NCBI GenBank assembly: GCA_025738555.1 | Contig: JAOVFP010000015.1 | Span: 3,038,001 to 3,102,000 of the forward strand | Length of the DNA: 64,000 bases | Origin: Cyathus striatus | Taxonomy: Eukaryota > Basidiomycota > Agaricomycetes > Agaricales > Nidulariaceae | Direction: 5' to 3' | Shown here: positions 45,390 through 58,472 of the stretch, in pieces | Layout: the number at the start of each line of letters is the position of its first letter | Numbering within the stretch: the first letter of the stretch is position 1 | Translations under genes and position numbers: made by a program | The notes under the pieces: generated by a model | Seen by the model: only the letters and a program-made list of their open reading frames with translations | Databases searched by the model: none | What the model was told of the DNA's origin: nothing

Positions 45390-46705
45390 TCATGATACGA
45401 GTATGAAAACGAGGAACTATAAAAACAGTTAATTAGAGGTTCAATAGAGACGGAAAAAGTACGCACAAACACAATCAGAACCCCAAACACTTTCAACATT
45501 AACCACCGATTGCTAGATATACTAGCGTAATATTTCAGTAACTCTCGTTGCGCACCGCTAACGTTGGCTGCAATATCTTGGGTGTCCGCGTCAATACGCT
45601 GTACCGTTTCGCGTTGCTCTGCAACCATATTTGCGAGTTGTGTGAAAATCTGCCCTAGTTCCGCTATTGTCGTTTCTATTGACTCAATGGCCGATGAACG
45701 TTGCTGTATATAGGAATCCTAAAAATGTGTCAAGCTACATACCATATATGCGAGTCATGTTCAATGAAAACAAACCTGTTGTTCTACCATTTGCATTTGC
45801 ATAAAAGCACTGCCATTGGCACCTGTCGTACCTTCCTCCGCAGAGTTTAAGTCAAGTGCTAACACGTCCCTGTCTTGTGGAGCACGCGCTTTCCCCTTAC
45901 GATCAACATGGCTAGAACTTCCATCTCCCATTGGATCACTCCTTTGAGAGTAAAGCATTGAACCTATAGTATCGTAAATCATTGCAATCCGTCGCGAGGA
46001 GTTAGCCACGTACTTGAGGTATGATTAGCTGCAGTCGCCGTTGTATACATGAACTGCTCTGTCCTGGATTTAGACTCCTTCATGTTCTACAGCTCATCAG
46101 AGCACTACCAGAAGTCATTATAACCGTACAACTCACTTGTGTCCGAATCTCAAGTACATCTTTGAATGTCATACTCATAGTCGCAAGCTTGCTTTGTAAG
46201 AGCATTACAACGTTATGATTGTGTTCGTCTATCTGCTTCGTATCAGGCGAGGCATGACCTTGCGAAACGCGCTGTTTCACATATGCCTGAAGTGTTGCAA
46301 TTTGCTTATTGATACCAGCGATATCTTGTTTAATGATAAATGTGAGCTCCTGTACAAGTAATCAGAGGAGAGCCTGGTAGCAGAATAAAACGTACGCTGA
46401 TTTCCACTGGCCTGTCGTCAAACAGCGTCTTCCTCTTTGCTACTGAAAATAAACTGTATGTCAGCGGGTAGCTGATTTTAGCGGAAAAATCCAGTACACT
46501 GTGCAAGTTTGTTCAGCTTGATGGCGGTGCTAGAGATATCTTTTGCAATGGAAGAAGCCGTACGGGAGAACTCACTCTTGGTCGTGGATCGACCATTTTG
46601 CTGAATGAGTCGTTCTTTGGCCTCTGAACGATAGGACAGTGCAGACCTGGTACGAATGGAATCGACACAGGCCTTAAATTCGTTGGTTCGGTCTTGTATA
46701 GACAT
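45390..46705 (-). CDS. SED5: Syntaxin-5-type Golgi t-SNARE SED5
   Basis: MSIQDRTNEFKACVDSIRTR is the SED5/syntaxin-5 N-peptide that binds Sly1. Then come the Habc-type helices (ISSTAIKLNKLAQ, ELTFIIKQDIAGINKQIATL, LATMSMTFKDVLEIRTQNMK) and a linker with QRSDPMGDG. The SNARE motif contains SSAIESIETTIAELGQIFTQ, MVAEQRETVQRIDADTQDIA and SGAQRELLKYYASISSNRW, with the glutamine of the zero layer in AEQ. The last intron, 45417-45466, adds the rest of the membrane anchor (MLKVFGVLIVFFLVFILVS). SED5 mediates fusion at the cis-Golgi. It converges with the NOP6-like gene, 102 bp apart. Confidence 0.92.
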
Positions 46706-47182
46706 GGAATAGGGGAGACAATCGAAAGGATGTACAAAGACAAGACTGGGCGAGGTTGAAATTATGAGCCCAGGACTGTGAGCTACGCAGGAAATGACTA
46801 GTGACTGAGACCAAACAACTCACAAGTACAAGTGTATACGAGGGTCGAGGGTGAAAATATGCGAAGAGTCTCGTCGAGTTCCTGTACAAGTTCGAAGTTC
46901 AAGTCAACTTTGAAACTTTGAAGTTACAAGTTACAAGCTACTGGCAATAATTACATTCCCACATGTGACGTGGATATGGCACGTGATTAACGCGCGGTTA
47001 AATTTAGCGAACGCCGAAGGCAGAGATCTCCACTGTCCAGACTCCTACTTAAGCGTGCTGCTACAAGGGCTTGCAGCTCCATACCATCCTCGGATCTTTG
47101 TTCTCTGTTCAGTACCTTCTTAGAGACACGTCTCCCCTCCACTCGTCAGATCTTCCCTCTTTCCATCTCTTATACCCATTGC
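46706..47182. other. Divergent promoter region, SED5 and GPD
   Basis: Holds a repeat block at 46888-46940 and a CACATGTGACGTGG segment at about 46961-46974. The 3' half is pyrimidine-rich before the GPD start, as usual for strongly expressed fungal genes. No coding sequence supported. Confidence 0.45.
46888..46940 (-). repeat. AAGTT/TTGTAAC block, copy B
   Basis: Contains AAGTCAACTTTGAAACTTTG then AAGTTACAAGTTACAAGCTA. Its reverse complement resembles copy A at 44008-44060; both are near CACATG followed by GAC. Confidence 0.5.
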
Positions 47183-48856
47183 ATGACATACTTTCCTTTC
47201 TGCTCCTCATCAGCATCCAATTTCCATCGCATTGCAGTTCAATCTAGGCCTCTCAAGTCCTTTTTTCCTACTTTCGTGCGACCTCTTCGGTCATACCACA
47301 CGTCCCATTCACTTCATCTCGCTCGAAATATGGTGTTTTCCAAGAAACAATCTGAATTGCAGTCCAAAGTCTTAATCTTTGGTGCTGGAAACTTCGGCTC
47401 ATGTCTTGCATCCCATCTCGGTGACGCGCAGCACGATGTCTTCATGTGGGCTCGAGAGGAAGACATTGTAACACATTTCAATCTTCACCATAGAAATCCA
47501 GTCTACCTCAAAGACCATCAATTTCCTTCTAGTATTACAGCTGTTGGGCCCGAAATGCCAACGAAAGAGTTCCTTGATAATATGGATGTCTTACTTTTTG
47601 CGATACCTACCCAGTTTTTGAGGTATGCTTCTGCAACTCGGCTTCTTGACGCTCATATCTCATTATTGAAGATCTAACTTACAAATTCTGCGACCTCTGC
47701 TGGAAGTGAATAACCTCCCTTTACTTATCTTTGTGAATAAAGGTATTGAAGTTGGGACTCACGCATTAACGCTTGAAATAATCACCGATACATGTGGTGC
47801 CGAAATTGCCAAAGCAGCCACCTTTATCGTGAGTTACACTTTTGCATTCTCGTTCTCACATGAAGCTACTACTTTCTTTCACTAGTCGGGACCATCGTTT
47901 GCGAAAGAAAGTACGTTGAAACCTTCATCTAGCTTGATATCCCGTAGTTAATTATATGCAACTATAGTCGTTGAAAGACAGCCTACTTCCGTCTCCGTTG
48001 CGTCCTTTACCGAGGCAGAGGCCGATAAAGCTGCTGCCCTGTTTCACCAGCCACACTTTCGATGGTGCGTTCTCTTAACATTCAATACGTAGTCGAAATT
48101 TACGTCCCTTTTCTAGCTACACTGGTGGTGACCCAATCGGTATTGAACTTGCTGGAGCCCTGAAAAACGTGTATGCCATTGCTTCCGGCATGTCGGATGG
48201 ACTGGGATTCGAAAATAACACGCGAGCCAGTTTGTATTTTCTTGGTGATCATTATGCGCGTTCTAACCTGGAGTTCACAGTGATTATAACCAGAGGTTTA
48301 GCTGAAATGACATGCATTGGAGCGGCATTTGGCGCTTCTCCTCTGACTTTCTTGGGTTTGGCAGGAGTAGGAGATCTGTTTCTGACATGCAGCTCGTCGA
48401 ATAGTCGCAATTATACAGTCGGATACCGACTTGGTAAGGGCGAGTCTCTGGACACTATCACGAAGACACTGGGTAGTGTTGCTGAGGGCGTTTCGACGTC
48501 CAAGGCGGTGAAGAAGATTATTGACGAACTTGGAGTCAACGCGCCCATTGCCAGCACAGTGAGTATTCGATGCTTTGATAACTTGAAATAACTTATGAAC
48601 ATGTACACGGAAAGATTTACGAGGTTTTATATAACGGTAAGTAACGAGTGAGGGGAAATGAGATGGGAAACAAGTGCTAAATAATGATATGCATCCAGGG
48701 AAAGACACGAGGTCGGGGGTTCGCGAGCTAATGGAACTTCCGCCGTCGAGGGAGCTTGAGCTTCCACCTGCAGCGGGAGCACCGGCGCGAGAGCTGTTGC
48801 GAAAGCTAGGACTAGAGGCGGGGCATGTGATGTCTACGATACAGGCAACGTTGTAA
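47183..48856 (+). CDS. NAD-dependent glycerol-3-phosphate dehydrogenase
   Basis: Rossmann motif KVLIFGAGNFGSCLASHLG, then VFMWAREEDIVTHFN, FAIPTQFLR, PLLIFVNKGIE (catalytic-type lysine in NKGIE), FISGPSFAKE, FRCYTGGDPIGIELAGALKN with the second catalytic lysine (GALKNVYAIASG), and GLAGVGDLFLTCSSSNSRNY (G3PDH signature). The enzyme turns dihydroxyacetone phosphate into glycerol-3-phosphate for lipids and glycerol-based osmoadaptation. The first about 50 residues (FHRIAVQSRPLKSFFPTFVR) are basic without acidic residues, like an organelle signal. An in-frame ATG at about 47330 would give the cytosolic form. Introns lie at about 47622-47695, 47829-47886, 47913-47967, 48065-48117 and 48560-48616. 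Confidence 0.92.
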
Positions 48857-49144
48857 AGACAGTGTAGTGCTTGTACTGTGTAGAATTAGAGGTGTTACCA
48901 AATTGAAATGGCGGAGAGCCGATAGGCGGCAAAAGGATGATTGAATCGGAGATTGTAGCGAAAGTGAGTCAGAGTGCTTACGCAAAGATCGATCTTGAAT
49001 TTTTTGAGTGTTTTCCGAATGCTCCGGTTTGAAGAAATCTGCTGGCGGGGACTATTGACTTGACTTGTTCACCGCTTCTTGCTCTCAGCTTCATCCTCCT
49101 CGCCCGCTCTCTTCTCTCCTCTTCCATCTCTATCCACTCTTTCT

Positions 49145-51297
49145 ATGCAAATGGTCTCTCCTCTCTGGAAGGCGTGCTCCGAGGGCGACCTCCAAAAAGT
49201 CAACGACCTGCTCAACGATGCCTCCACGCTTGACATCGAGCTAAAAGGTCCCCGTCTTCTCTTGCTTTTCTCTTTCCTCCCTCCCTTAATTCCATTCCTC
49301 TCTAGACCATACTGGTGTTACGCCTCTCATCGAAGCTGTCAGGAACGGTCACGTAGATGTCGTCAGAACTCTCCTCGACAAAGGTCTCCCACTCGTTTTT
49401 GCCCACTTGCCACTCTCGTTTACCTTTCCTTGTTACAGGTGCCGATCCTAATAATGCATCCAGCTTTGGTCGTCCGGACCAGTATACATCCGACCAAATT
49501 CTTCTGGATCTTCTTATCCAGGCCCAAACCAGAGGCGATCCCAGTGGCAAATCCTCCCAAAACGATCCTTCCTCCTACCCTCATAGTAACCCTGAGGCAG
49601 ATAAAGCTTACTATGGTTCTCCCCCTCATCCCGGAGCTTATCCATATTATGCTAATGTTAACCCTGCCCTGTCTACTGTTGCGGAAGGCGGTGTATATTA
49701 CCCTCCGCCCCCACTTCATCCAGCAGGCGAAAACCATGCTCCAAACGGTGTCGGAAACCTCCCACCTCCAGAAATTGCAAGGCAAATTCCGTGTCGCTAC
49801 TTCCCCGCCTGTCGCTACGGTTCATCCTGCATGTTTGCTCATCCCCCGACACCCTACTTTCAAGGTCCTCCTCCACCAACTCACTATCCCCCGTATGAAG
49901 CAATGCCATCACCTTATGCTACAAACTACTACACTGTAAACCCGCCTTCCTTCCAACCACCCAACGGAATCCATCCTATGACTCCGGTATCTCCTCCCCC
50001 CGCACCTCCCATGGCTCATGGTCGCTCTCCTTCAGAAGTCGTGTCATCTGGTCAAGGTCACTATACTCCCAATGGAGTGCATTCAGTGCCTTATGGGCCA
50101 ATGTCACCTTCGGCGTACCCACACCCCGGACAGATGCCTGTTCCCATGTCCGTGCCCTCTCTACCTGCTCTTCACCACCAACCCGCTCTCCCTCCTCCCG
50201 GTCCACACTCTCCTTCTACTATGTATAGTTCGAACCCCTCTCCAGCCACTCCTTTCCCTGGGCAAGAGACAGCTCATTATCTTCCACCACCACTGCATGT
50301 GCCCGAGGGATATCAAGATCCTGATGCTGCAGTAAAAGTACCACCTGTTAACGGTGTTATGGATGGTTACCCTCCTAACATTTCTCATCGTGACGGTATA
50401 GCACATTCTCGTCGAGGCGCTGGACGACGTGGGTCGTTCGCTGGGCGTAAGCCGCCTTGTCTTTTCTTCCCAGCTGGTCGGTGTAAAAATGGGTGAGTTT
50501 CTTCGGTTCGTGCTCATTGAATTTTGCCCAAGCCGCCCCTTGTAGTGACGATTGTCGCTTCCCGCACGTAATTCCGGATACACCCGGAGCTCATCACCCA
50601 TCACACTTTTCTGCCAGAGCTGGTCATGGTGGTCCAAGGCCTCGTGGTAATCCCAACGGGCAGATTGCATCTGTAGAGGAGAAGCTCAACAACTTGAACA
50701 TTCGCGACGTATGCATGTTTACTTTTTGCTCTACCTTCTGACTTCTTACGTTACATGGTTATTCTGTTATTCAGGATACTGCTGGCCAACAAAATGGAAC
50801 AACTAACTCAAGTCGTTCTCATTCTAGCGAGGCCGGTCATAGGCCACGATTCCAACATGGAGTTAAAGGACATCATGCTAACGCGAATAATAGTGTTCAC
50901 GGAAGGAAGTCCACTCCTGTAAAACAGCGTGTTCCTAATGCCGATGAGTTCCCTGTTCTCTCTGGGTCTATCACTCCACCTATTCGTAACTCTGGGTCGA
51001 ACAACTCTGCCGGCACTGGCTTGACTGCCGCTCAGGTTCTTCAGGCGCCTCCGCCTGCTCGAAAAGAAGGTACTAGAGAAGTCTCTTCTCCTGTCCAAAA
51101 GGTATGCCTATTTAGGAATCATCAGTTGTCATATTCTTATTAGAAAAAAACAGGGGGTAAAAGTGGAAGAAAATGGGCATGAACCAGAAACCCCTTCTAT
51201 TTCGCAGGAGCAGCCAGCTAAAAAACTTCCCATCTCATTTGCTGCAGTTGCAACTGCAGCTCCTGATGTAGCAAAAGAGGTTTCTGTATCTGCTTGA
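49145..51297 (+). CDS. Ankyrin-repeat and CCCH zinc-finger protein
   Basis: Starts MQMVSPLWKACSEGDLQKVN, an ankyrin repeat, continued after two introns by DHTGVTPLIEAVRNGHVDVV and RTLLDKGADPNNASSFGR. Two CCCH fingers follow: CRYFPACRYGSSCMFAH (C-x5-C-x5-C-x3-H) and CLFFPAGRCKNGDDCRFPH (C-x7-C-x5-C-x3-H). Between and after them are P/Y/H-rich stretches. The block VEEKLNNLNIRD and a late VPNADEFPVLSGS (a PAM2-like or Ataxin-like linear site is possible) are visible; the end is PISFAAVATAAPDVAKEVSV. Fingers of this type bind RNA, so post-transcriptional control is plausible. The frame seen upstream of 49145 has no ATG. It converges with ADE5,7. Confidence 0.85.
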
Positions 51298-51667
51298 TGC
51301 CGGACATTTCTATATTTTCCTGACCATTCTGCATTTCTGTCCACTCTTGGGTTGTCGTTGTTTTGGCTTTCCCTGATTTATATATATTCGTTGGCGTTTC
51401 CTACTTCATCCTCGTGCATTATTTACAGCTTTCCAAATGTTCTCTGTCTAGTCTCCCGTCATTTACCATATACAAAAGTCCCTCTATGTGCTTGCCATTT
51501 TGTAGACCATCATTGAGGTTGTGCTATTTCTGTCGCATTGGTTTTGACCTTGTTTCCAGTACTTTTATTAAAAACCTACAAACAACAAACTATGTTTCAT
51601 TTTTGCATCTATCGCACAGAGTTGTCATCCTAGCTTTATTACCGTACAACATTGTTTATTGTCCCTA
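51298..51667. other. Convergent spacer
   Basis: 3' flanks of the CCCH gene and ADE5,7; T-rich, nothing else seen. Confidence 0.45.
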
Positions 51668-54488
51668 TCACTGCATCCATGTCAATACATTGCGCATCTC
51701 CACTCCGGGTACGGCTGTTACTTCTCCAATTATGTATACCTGACCACTTCCTTGAAGTTGGTTCATGACAATTTTAGCCTTCTCCGAACTGGTGATAATC
51801 ACCATACCAATCCCATTATTGAATGTTCTTGCCATCTCCAAAGGTTCAATACGTCCTTCCCTTAACAGGAAACGGAATACAGGTGGTAATGGCCATGCAT
51901 TAACATCGATGTAACATCCAGTACCCTTGGGTAAAACTCGAGGAATGTTTTCTATAAACCCGCCCCCAGTTATGTGAGACATTCCCTTGATAAGGCCAGC
52001 TTTTGCCAGCGGAAGAATTTCAGATACATATATACGCGTCGGTTCAAGAAAGGCACGACCTAGAGATATATCTTGGCTCCAGGGACAAGGTGAGTGGAAT
52101 GATAATCCCGATAACTCGACTACTTTGCGCACGAGAGAAAACCCATTAGAATGCACTCCGGACGAAGAAACTCCAAGTAAAATATCTCCGGGAGAGATAT
52201 CATTACGAGGTAGAATAAGGTTTCGTTCGACAGCTCCGACAGCAAATCCAGCAAGATCATAATCGCCTAAGCCTAGTTAGAAAACGATTCAATATCATTT
52301 AGAAGTCTCCCACCTGGATGGTACATGCCAGGCATTTCAGCCGTTTCTCCGCCGATTAATGCACAACCAGCTAGTTTGCACCCTTCTGCAATGCCTTCCA
52401 CAACTTTTGCGGCAACTTGAACATCCAATTTGCTGCATCCATAATAGTCCAAGAAGTATAATGGTTCGGCACCTTGAACAAGCAGATCGTTGACAGACAT
52501 TGCCACCAGATCAATGCCTTAGTGAAGTGTTTAGGTGACCAGACAATACATCACGCATTTTAATGGCCACGCACCGACAAGATGATGAATTCCCGTTTCA
52601 ATCGCAAGCCGTAACTTGGTCCCGACGCCATCTGTCCCGCTTACAAGAACGGGGTCATTATATCCCGCTGCTTTAAGGTCAAATACACCACCAAAGCCGC
52701 CGATCTCACCATCAGCACCTGGCCGGCGAGTAGCTCGTACAAGGGGCTTAATAACCTCAACCAGACGGTTACCTGCATCGACAGAAACACCAGCCTGTGC
52801 ATAAGTCAAGTTAATTGACTTTTTTTCTTCCGATGCTTTCAACGCGCTATTATAGTAAGATTTAGATGGTAAAAACGTGCATTTTAATGAAACTTTTACC
52901 GATAAGCGATATCGCGACGGTAGGTCTTACCCGCAAATGACACCTGGTCTACTGCTACATACGCAACATCAAGTGCTTCTTGTAGAGTCTGTGCGTGAGC
53001 TGTAACAGCCAAAACACGTCCTCCAGCGGTTATAATCTCATCGCTGGACTGCTTAGTACCAGCGTGAAAAATCACCGCATCTAAATAAGTTAGTTAGTGG
53101 TACATATAACGGGAAGACAAAACTTCTCACTATGAGGTGATTTTCCTATTGTGATCTGCTTCCCCTTTTCATAGCTTCCTGGGTATCCCTCTGAAGCAAG
53201 CACAACTGTGACTGCGTAGCCAGATTTTATTCTTATATCGACTGAGTCAAGGCGATGCTCAACGCATGCCTAACTTACGTCAGGGCAATCTATATGGCAA
53301 TTAGAGAGTAGGACGAACAAGCATGACCGCTGCTAAGTCCACGTTACTCTCAAGCAAAAGCATGAGAGCTTCTGTCTCCGGATCACCGAATCGAACATTA
53401 TATTCCAGAACCTTCGGTCCATCAGGAGTTAACATGAACCCTGTAAATAGCATCCCCACGAAGGGGAAGCCTAAGTAGCACTGTAAGTTCATATATATCC
53501 AGAAGAAAAGATCAGACACCTTCTTTACGCATGCCATCGATCGTAGGACGCAAGGTATCATTCATTATCCGGTTCATGATCTCTTTTGTGGCAACTGGAG
53601 CAGGTGTATAGGCACCCATCCCTCCGGTATTAAGACCAACATCGCCCTCGCCGATTCTTTTATGATCTTGAGCGGCAGGAAGTGGAACAATGGTATATCC
53701 ATCGCAGAAGGCGAGCACGGAAATCTCTGGACCGGTAAGAAGCTCTTCAACAACTACTTCATTTCCTAATAATAATAAAGGCAGGGATTATCAGTTGGAA
53801 TGGGAAAATCAGGAATCATAACAAACCAGCATTGCCGAACACGTTAGCTATCATGATCTCCTTCAGCCCTGCGATCGCTTCTTCCTTTGTGTCTGGAATA
53901 AGAACACCCTTTCCGGCAGCAAGCCCACTGGCTTTTAGGACGACAGAGTGGTTGCATTCGTTGACGTATCCAATAGCTTCTTCGATTTCTCCGGACTTGA
54001 ACACGCGGAATTTGGCAGTCGGTATGCCATGACGAGCCATGAAGTCTTTGAAAAAGCCTTAGAGCCCTCCATTCGAGCAGCAAGGGCACTGGGACCAAAT
54101 ACGGGTATTCCCACTGTATTTATGTTATTATGATAAACGGAATGGAATGAACAATTTGATCGTACCCTTGCGGAAGAAAGCTTCAATCCCATCGACCAAC
54201 GGTTGTTCCGGACCTGGAACGACCAAGTTAACCTGCAGGCACACTAAGCCCAGAAGCAATGGCGGAAATAAGAAAGGAGTGATGTACGGAATGTTTTACT
54301 GCAAACTGGACGAGAGCAGGAAAGTCGTCAGAGGAGACATCGGTGAGGTTGGAGGTTTTTGGTTCTTGAGCTATGCCTGGATTACCGGGACAGGCATAGA
54401 TATGGCGTACTAGAGGAGACTTTGCAAGTTTCCAGGCAAGGGCGTGTTCCCTGCCCCCGCTGCCGAGAAGGAGAATGTGTAAAGACAT
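51668..54488 (-). CDS. ADE5,7: Bifunctional purine enzyme GARS-AIRS (ADE5,7)
   Basis: N-terminal phosphoribosylamine-glycine ligase: [23 protein letters not shown]-grasp blocks [20 protein letters not shown] and [60 protein letters not shown] and [10 protein letters not shown]-terminal aminoimidazole ribonucleotide synthetase (FGAM cyclo-ligase): [89 protein letters not shown] and [17 protein letters not shown]. The two steps (2 and 5) of purine synthesis are fused as in other fungi. It has many short introns. Length is near the usual 790 residues. ATG 54488 precedes the GSGGREHAL motif directly. One intron near 53273-53326 has a weak donor (GTTCGT). Confidence 0.94.
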
Positions 54489-55020
54489 GAAGCTATGATG
54501 ATAAAAAGATTGAATTCAATCTGATGTTTCTGCTACGAGTCACGTGTAGGTGCAGAGTGTAGAGAGTACGGGTAACGGCGTACGCTGCAGTGTAGTGTCT
54601 AAGCTCGGAGCTGCAGCCCATATGCATAATTAGTGGGGGACGAGGGCAGGGATGGATATGTGTGTGTATAATAATCATCTTTCAGAATGCTATTGTCCAT
54701 GTCATTGTCAATGTCAAACAGACCTGCAGGCGTGCACGTGCCTTTCAAAGTTGAAATGGCTCTTGGAATTGACCGAGTATTGGCTTAATTCATGTCTTTC
54801 TGCCTTGTTTTGCATCCTCCTCTCGCTCTCGCTCTTACCACGCCAATCTGTTCAAGCTAACTTTTCTGTATGTATGGCCTACTATTCAAGTCCACCCATG
54901 GCTTCTGAGCCGTATCAGGAGGCAAACCCTTATCCAATCACCCGTCCCTCCTGCTGATTTCCTCTTTCTTCCTTCTTGCAGTCTCCAGCTAGCGAGTCCC
55001 TTCCCGGCTCACTACCCTCC
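54489..55020. promoter_or_regulatory. Upstream region with a probable 5'-UTR intron
   Basis: A strong donor GTATGTATGG at 54868 and acceptor TTCTTGCAG ending at 54981 bracket 114 nt. No ATG before the donor stays open across it, so it fits a 5'-UTR intron of the gene starting at 55021. Confidence 0.5.
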
Positions 55021-58000
55021 ATGGACCGCAATGAACCCGTCGAACGCAAGCTCTCTAAACGCAGGTCCAATTCAGGCACTTCCCTTTGGTCCAAGAAATC
55101 CTCCAAGCGTTCAACCAATACCCAGCCCGGCCCTTCTAAAGATATCTCCGCGGAACCTTACACCTCTGTAGATCACAGTAGAAACGACCTCAACGATACC
55201 CGTTTAGATGCAACTGCTCAGACATTCCCTTCGCGTTCTGTAATACCCGACACTATCAATCGCACTCCTAGTTGGTACAATGCCGATATATGGGCCACAG
55301 TTCCTATGCCTTCTTATAGAGTGCGTTACCCTATACACAATCCTCTTGGCCCTCGCTGGTACAAAAACCATCACCTTATACCCCCATCTCAAGTGAAACC
55401 CAGTGTCCGCCCGCCATCTTTCTTCTCTCCATCCTTTCCCCCAATATCAACGACTTCAGTTCCTGAACCAATGGATGGTCTGGGTCCCAGTAGGACTCCA
55501 TCTCATTCTCCTCTACCAACCCCCAACTCTTCCCAGACTGGTGTTGCCGACTCCAATCCCAAACCACGCTCTCGAAAAACCTCTCAGACCAGTCCTGATA
55601 ATGTCGACCTAATGGATGTCACAGATCCTTGGGGTACCAACTGGCACCACCAATCTCCCTATGATTTAGCTATTAGCACAAATACACCTGCCGACCCGTC
55701 TGAAGTAAAGTTTTTTTTTGTCTACCACTCTCACATTTGTGTGCTAATTACTTGAGATAAGGGACCTCACGGACGAGTGCGACGTGCCAGCATGACGGCC
55801 GCACAGAGTAAACATAAAGCAGTTATCCCGTCCCCGCTTTCCCAATCCGCATCGGCAGTACATCTACAAGTGGCTGATGCCCAGAACGCCCGGTTTCCCC
55901 GCAAATTGAGCAAGCGCAAGACTCCAGCAGTGAATCATATATTTGGGAATGAGGTCGTTGATTTGACCGGAAAAGTCGTGTCTGCACCCGTCAGTCCAAT
56001 ATGTGCTGGACATTATGAGCCAGATTTAACTTCTCTTCCAAAACGAATGTCTGTTGCGCCACCCTTGGATAATTGCTCATTGGCTCAGTCGGCGGGAGTG
56101 TCCTCAAAGAAGGAAAAGCGCAGCAGTATGCTCGGAAGATTGGTGAAAAAGTTCAGCATTATGCGTAAGGGTGGTGATAACGGAAAGGTAGATGCAAGGA
56201 ATAGTTGGCAGCATGTTGCCCCTCATGATCCGGAGCATCACGCAAACTCATCAGCGTTAGGGATTAGGTCTCACAGTCCAGAAAAAAGTGCTCTTGACCT
56301 TACAAAACGTGTACCACCGCCGTCAATGGGCGAAACGGGACAACCTCATTCATATGAAGGATCGGTTGGCGAGATGAACCGTTTATCTCTGGTTTCCGTC
56401 AACCCTCACATTTCTATTGGGAAGCTTACAATTGCAAACCCAGACACACCAGATCCTGAGCGTTGTGCATCCCCAGATCATCCTCCTCCACCACCCGAGA
56501 AAATGATGGGGACTTCGCTACACGATTTTAAGGGTGGCGATGCCGTTAGGCAACTTTCCACATCTCATATTTCTGGGGATAATTCAGCACTTCCGCCGCT
56601 AGAGATGAGTTCCCCGCCTCCTATTTCACTCTACCTTGCCCCTTTAGTGTCTATTGCTCAGACACCTCCTACACAGGAGCAACGACCGCTACCTCCAGAA
56701 AAGCCCAAATCACCCACTACTTCCGGTCAGCCCATTAGGAACGGCCCTAAGCATATCTCTCTCCATATGTAGCTTCAGATGAAGCTCAAGCAATTCGTTC
56801 ACTAGTGAGCGAACTGCGAACCGCAGTAGACGATCGTGGTGCTGGTTCGCCAACGATATCTGCGCGTACGAGCCGTGCAGCCAACGAACAGCACTCTCAT
56901 CAGCGTGGTCAATCCACTCATATTTTTCCTTCAGCCCTAATGCAGTCAGAACTACCTTCCGGAAGTTTGTTGCCGATACCTACAGAACGACTTCCTGCAT
57001 TGGCTTTATATAATGACTCCCCTTTGTCAGCGGCGTCGGTACTAGCCAACCCTCCTACGCCATACGATACACGATTATCAATACCTGGTACCCCGGAATC
57101 TGTTCCACCACCTTTACCATCCAAAATGGAGAGGAAGAGCTCTTCGCGCGATTCCTCAGCAGCTGACAAGACCATGGGCAGACAAACTGAAACGTTCAAA
57201 CTTATTCGCAGCGCATCTGGGAATGTTTATGCATCCAGCGAAACCATTGTAGCTGCGGGTCAACAATGGGAAGTTGTTGAATCTGTGGAGGGTAAAGCCA
57301 AAAGACGACCTATGTCTTCTAAGTCTAAAGATAAGGAAGGTAATCCTCGCAAGGAGCCAAAGGAGAAGGCAGAGGCGCCCGACAAAACAAGGAAGGAGGC
57401 AGAGGTAGATGAACAACACCGACGATCTCGCACTCACCGTTCTTCGAAGCAGCCAGAGGAACCTTCGTCTCCTGCGAAGTCGAGGTCGGCTCCTCGGGAT
57501 GAAAGGCGCGAAGCATCCAAAAGGGAGGATAGAGGAATTCCTCATGCAGGGGAAAAAGATAATTTGACTGGTCGCCATTCAGCACCCCGTAAACGTGACG
57601 ATCCCGACGAAGAGCGCCGGCATGCACGCAGGCGTGCTGACAAAGAAGAAGAGTATACCTCACGACGCCCTAACCATAGAGAAAGTGATAAAGAGAAGTG
57701 GAAAGAAGACAGGGACAGGGAAAATGTTAATGACCGTCGGAAAAGGTCAGAGCACCCTGAGAACCGCAAAAAAGATGATGTTAAGGGCAGTAAAAGTACG
57801 CGCAAGCAAGATGGTCGAGATCGGGGCAAAGAGAGTCGCGTAGAGCACTCATCCTCACATCGCACGCACTCGCAACCAACGCAATTGCAGTCTCAAACCA
57901 CGGCATCCACATTTATATCGCAGGTTGCTGTAGCTCAACTAGAGCGATATCCATCTACTTCTGCCCGTCCCACTTCAGAGCTTCCTTCAGCTGCAGACAT

Positions 58001-58472
58001 GAACGCACTGAGAGCAAAAGAAGCTTGGGAGATGGAGCGTCTTTGGAAAGCTCGCAGTATGCATGGCATGGATCCGAACGGAAACCCTAGCAGCTTTATT
58101 CCACCTAGTGGGTCGTCGGTGAATAGTGATAATGCCACATCTACAGGTGCTGTTTATGGTTCTAGTCACACGGCATTTGTCGTACAAGGGCCTTTTCAGG
58201 GCCATCCGCCGTATTTCTATCACTCCATGCCGGGGCCATCTCCTCAGATGTATCCTTCCCCCTCCTCTGTTCCAAGCATTCATGGCTCTACCTCTTCATA
58301 TGATCCTATTAAAGATAAAGCTGATCCCTGGCCTCCTTCAACTCATAATCCCCTACCCGAACCCCCACGAGAATCCTCCTACACCCCGGCTATATTACCG
58401 TCTATCCAACGCCCTAACGGACATTCAGCAGAACATTGGATTACATATAACGGAGTGACCACGGCTCATTAG
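55021..58472 (+). CDS. Long disordered hypothetical protein with charged region
   Basis: Starts MDRNEPVERKLSKRRSNSGT. Early blocks look conserved: RTPSWYNADIWATVPMPSYR and RYPIHNPLGPRWYKNHHL; then MDVTDPWGTNWHHQSPYDL, and after an intron (about 55708-55761) LPKRMSVAPPLDN and KRSSMLGRLVKKFSIMRKGG. The C-terminal half has ASDEAQAIRSLVSELRTAVD, TFKLIRSASGNVYASSETIV with EQQWEVVES-like text, then about 170 residues rich in K/R/E/D, and a P/S/Y tail. I do not recognise a family. At about 56740-56752 the frame changes from the block ending IRNGPKHI to AYLSPYVASDEAQ; one missing base in GGCCCTAAG or a tiny GT..AG of 26 nt would fit. Thus the protein may read through as one. Confidence 0.65.

Noticed and set aside
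49079..49939. 286-codon frame starting upstream of the ankyrin gene
   Set aside because: Its first codon is TTG, and after the first exon it reads a shadow frame; the real start is the ATG at 49145.
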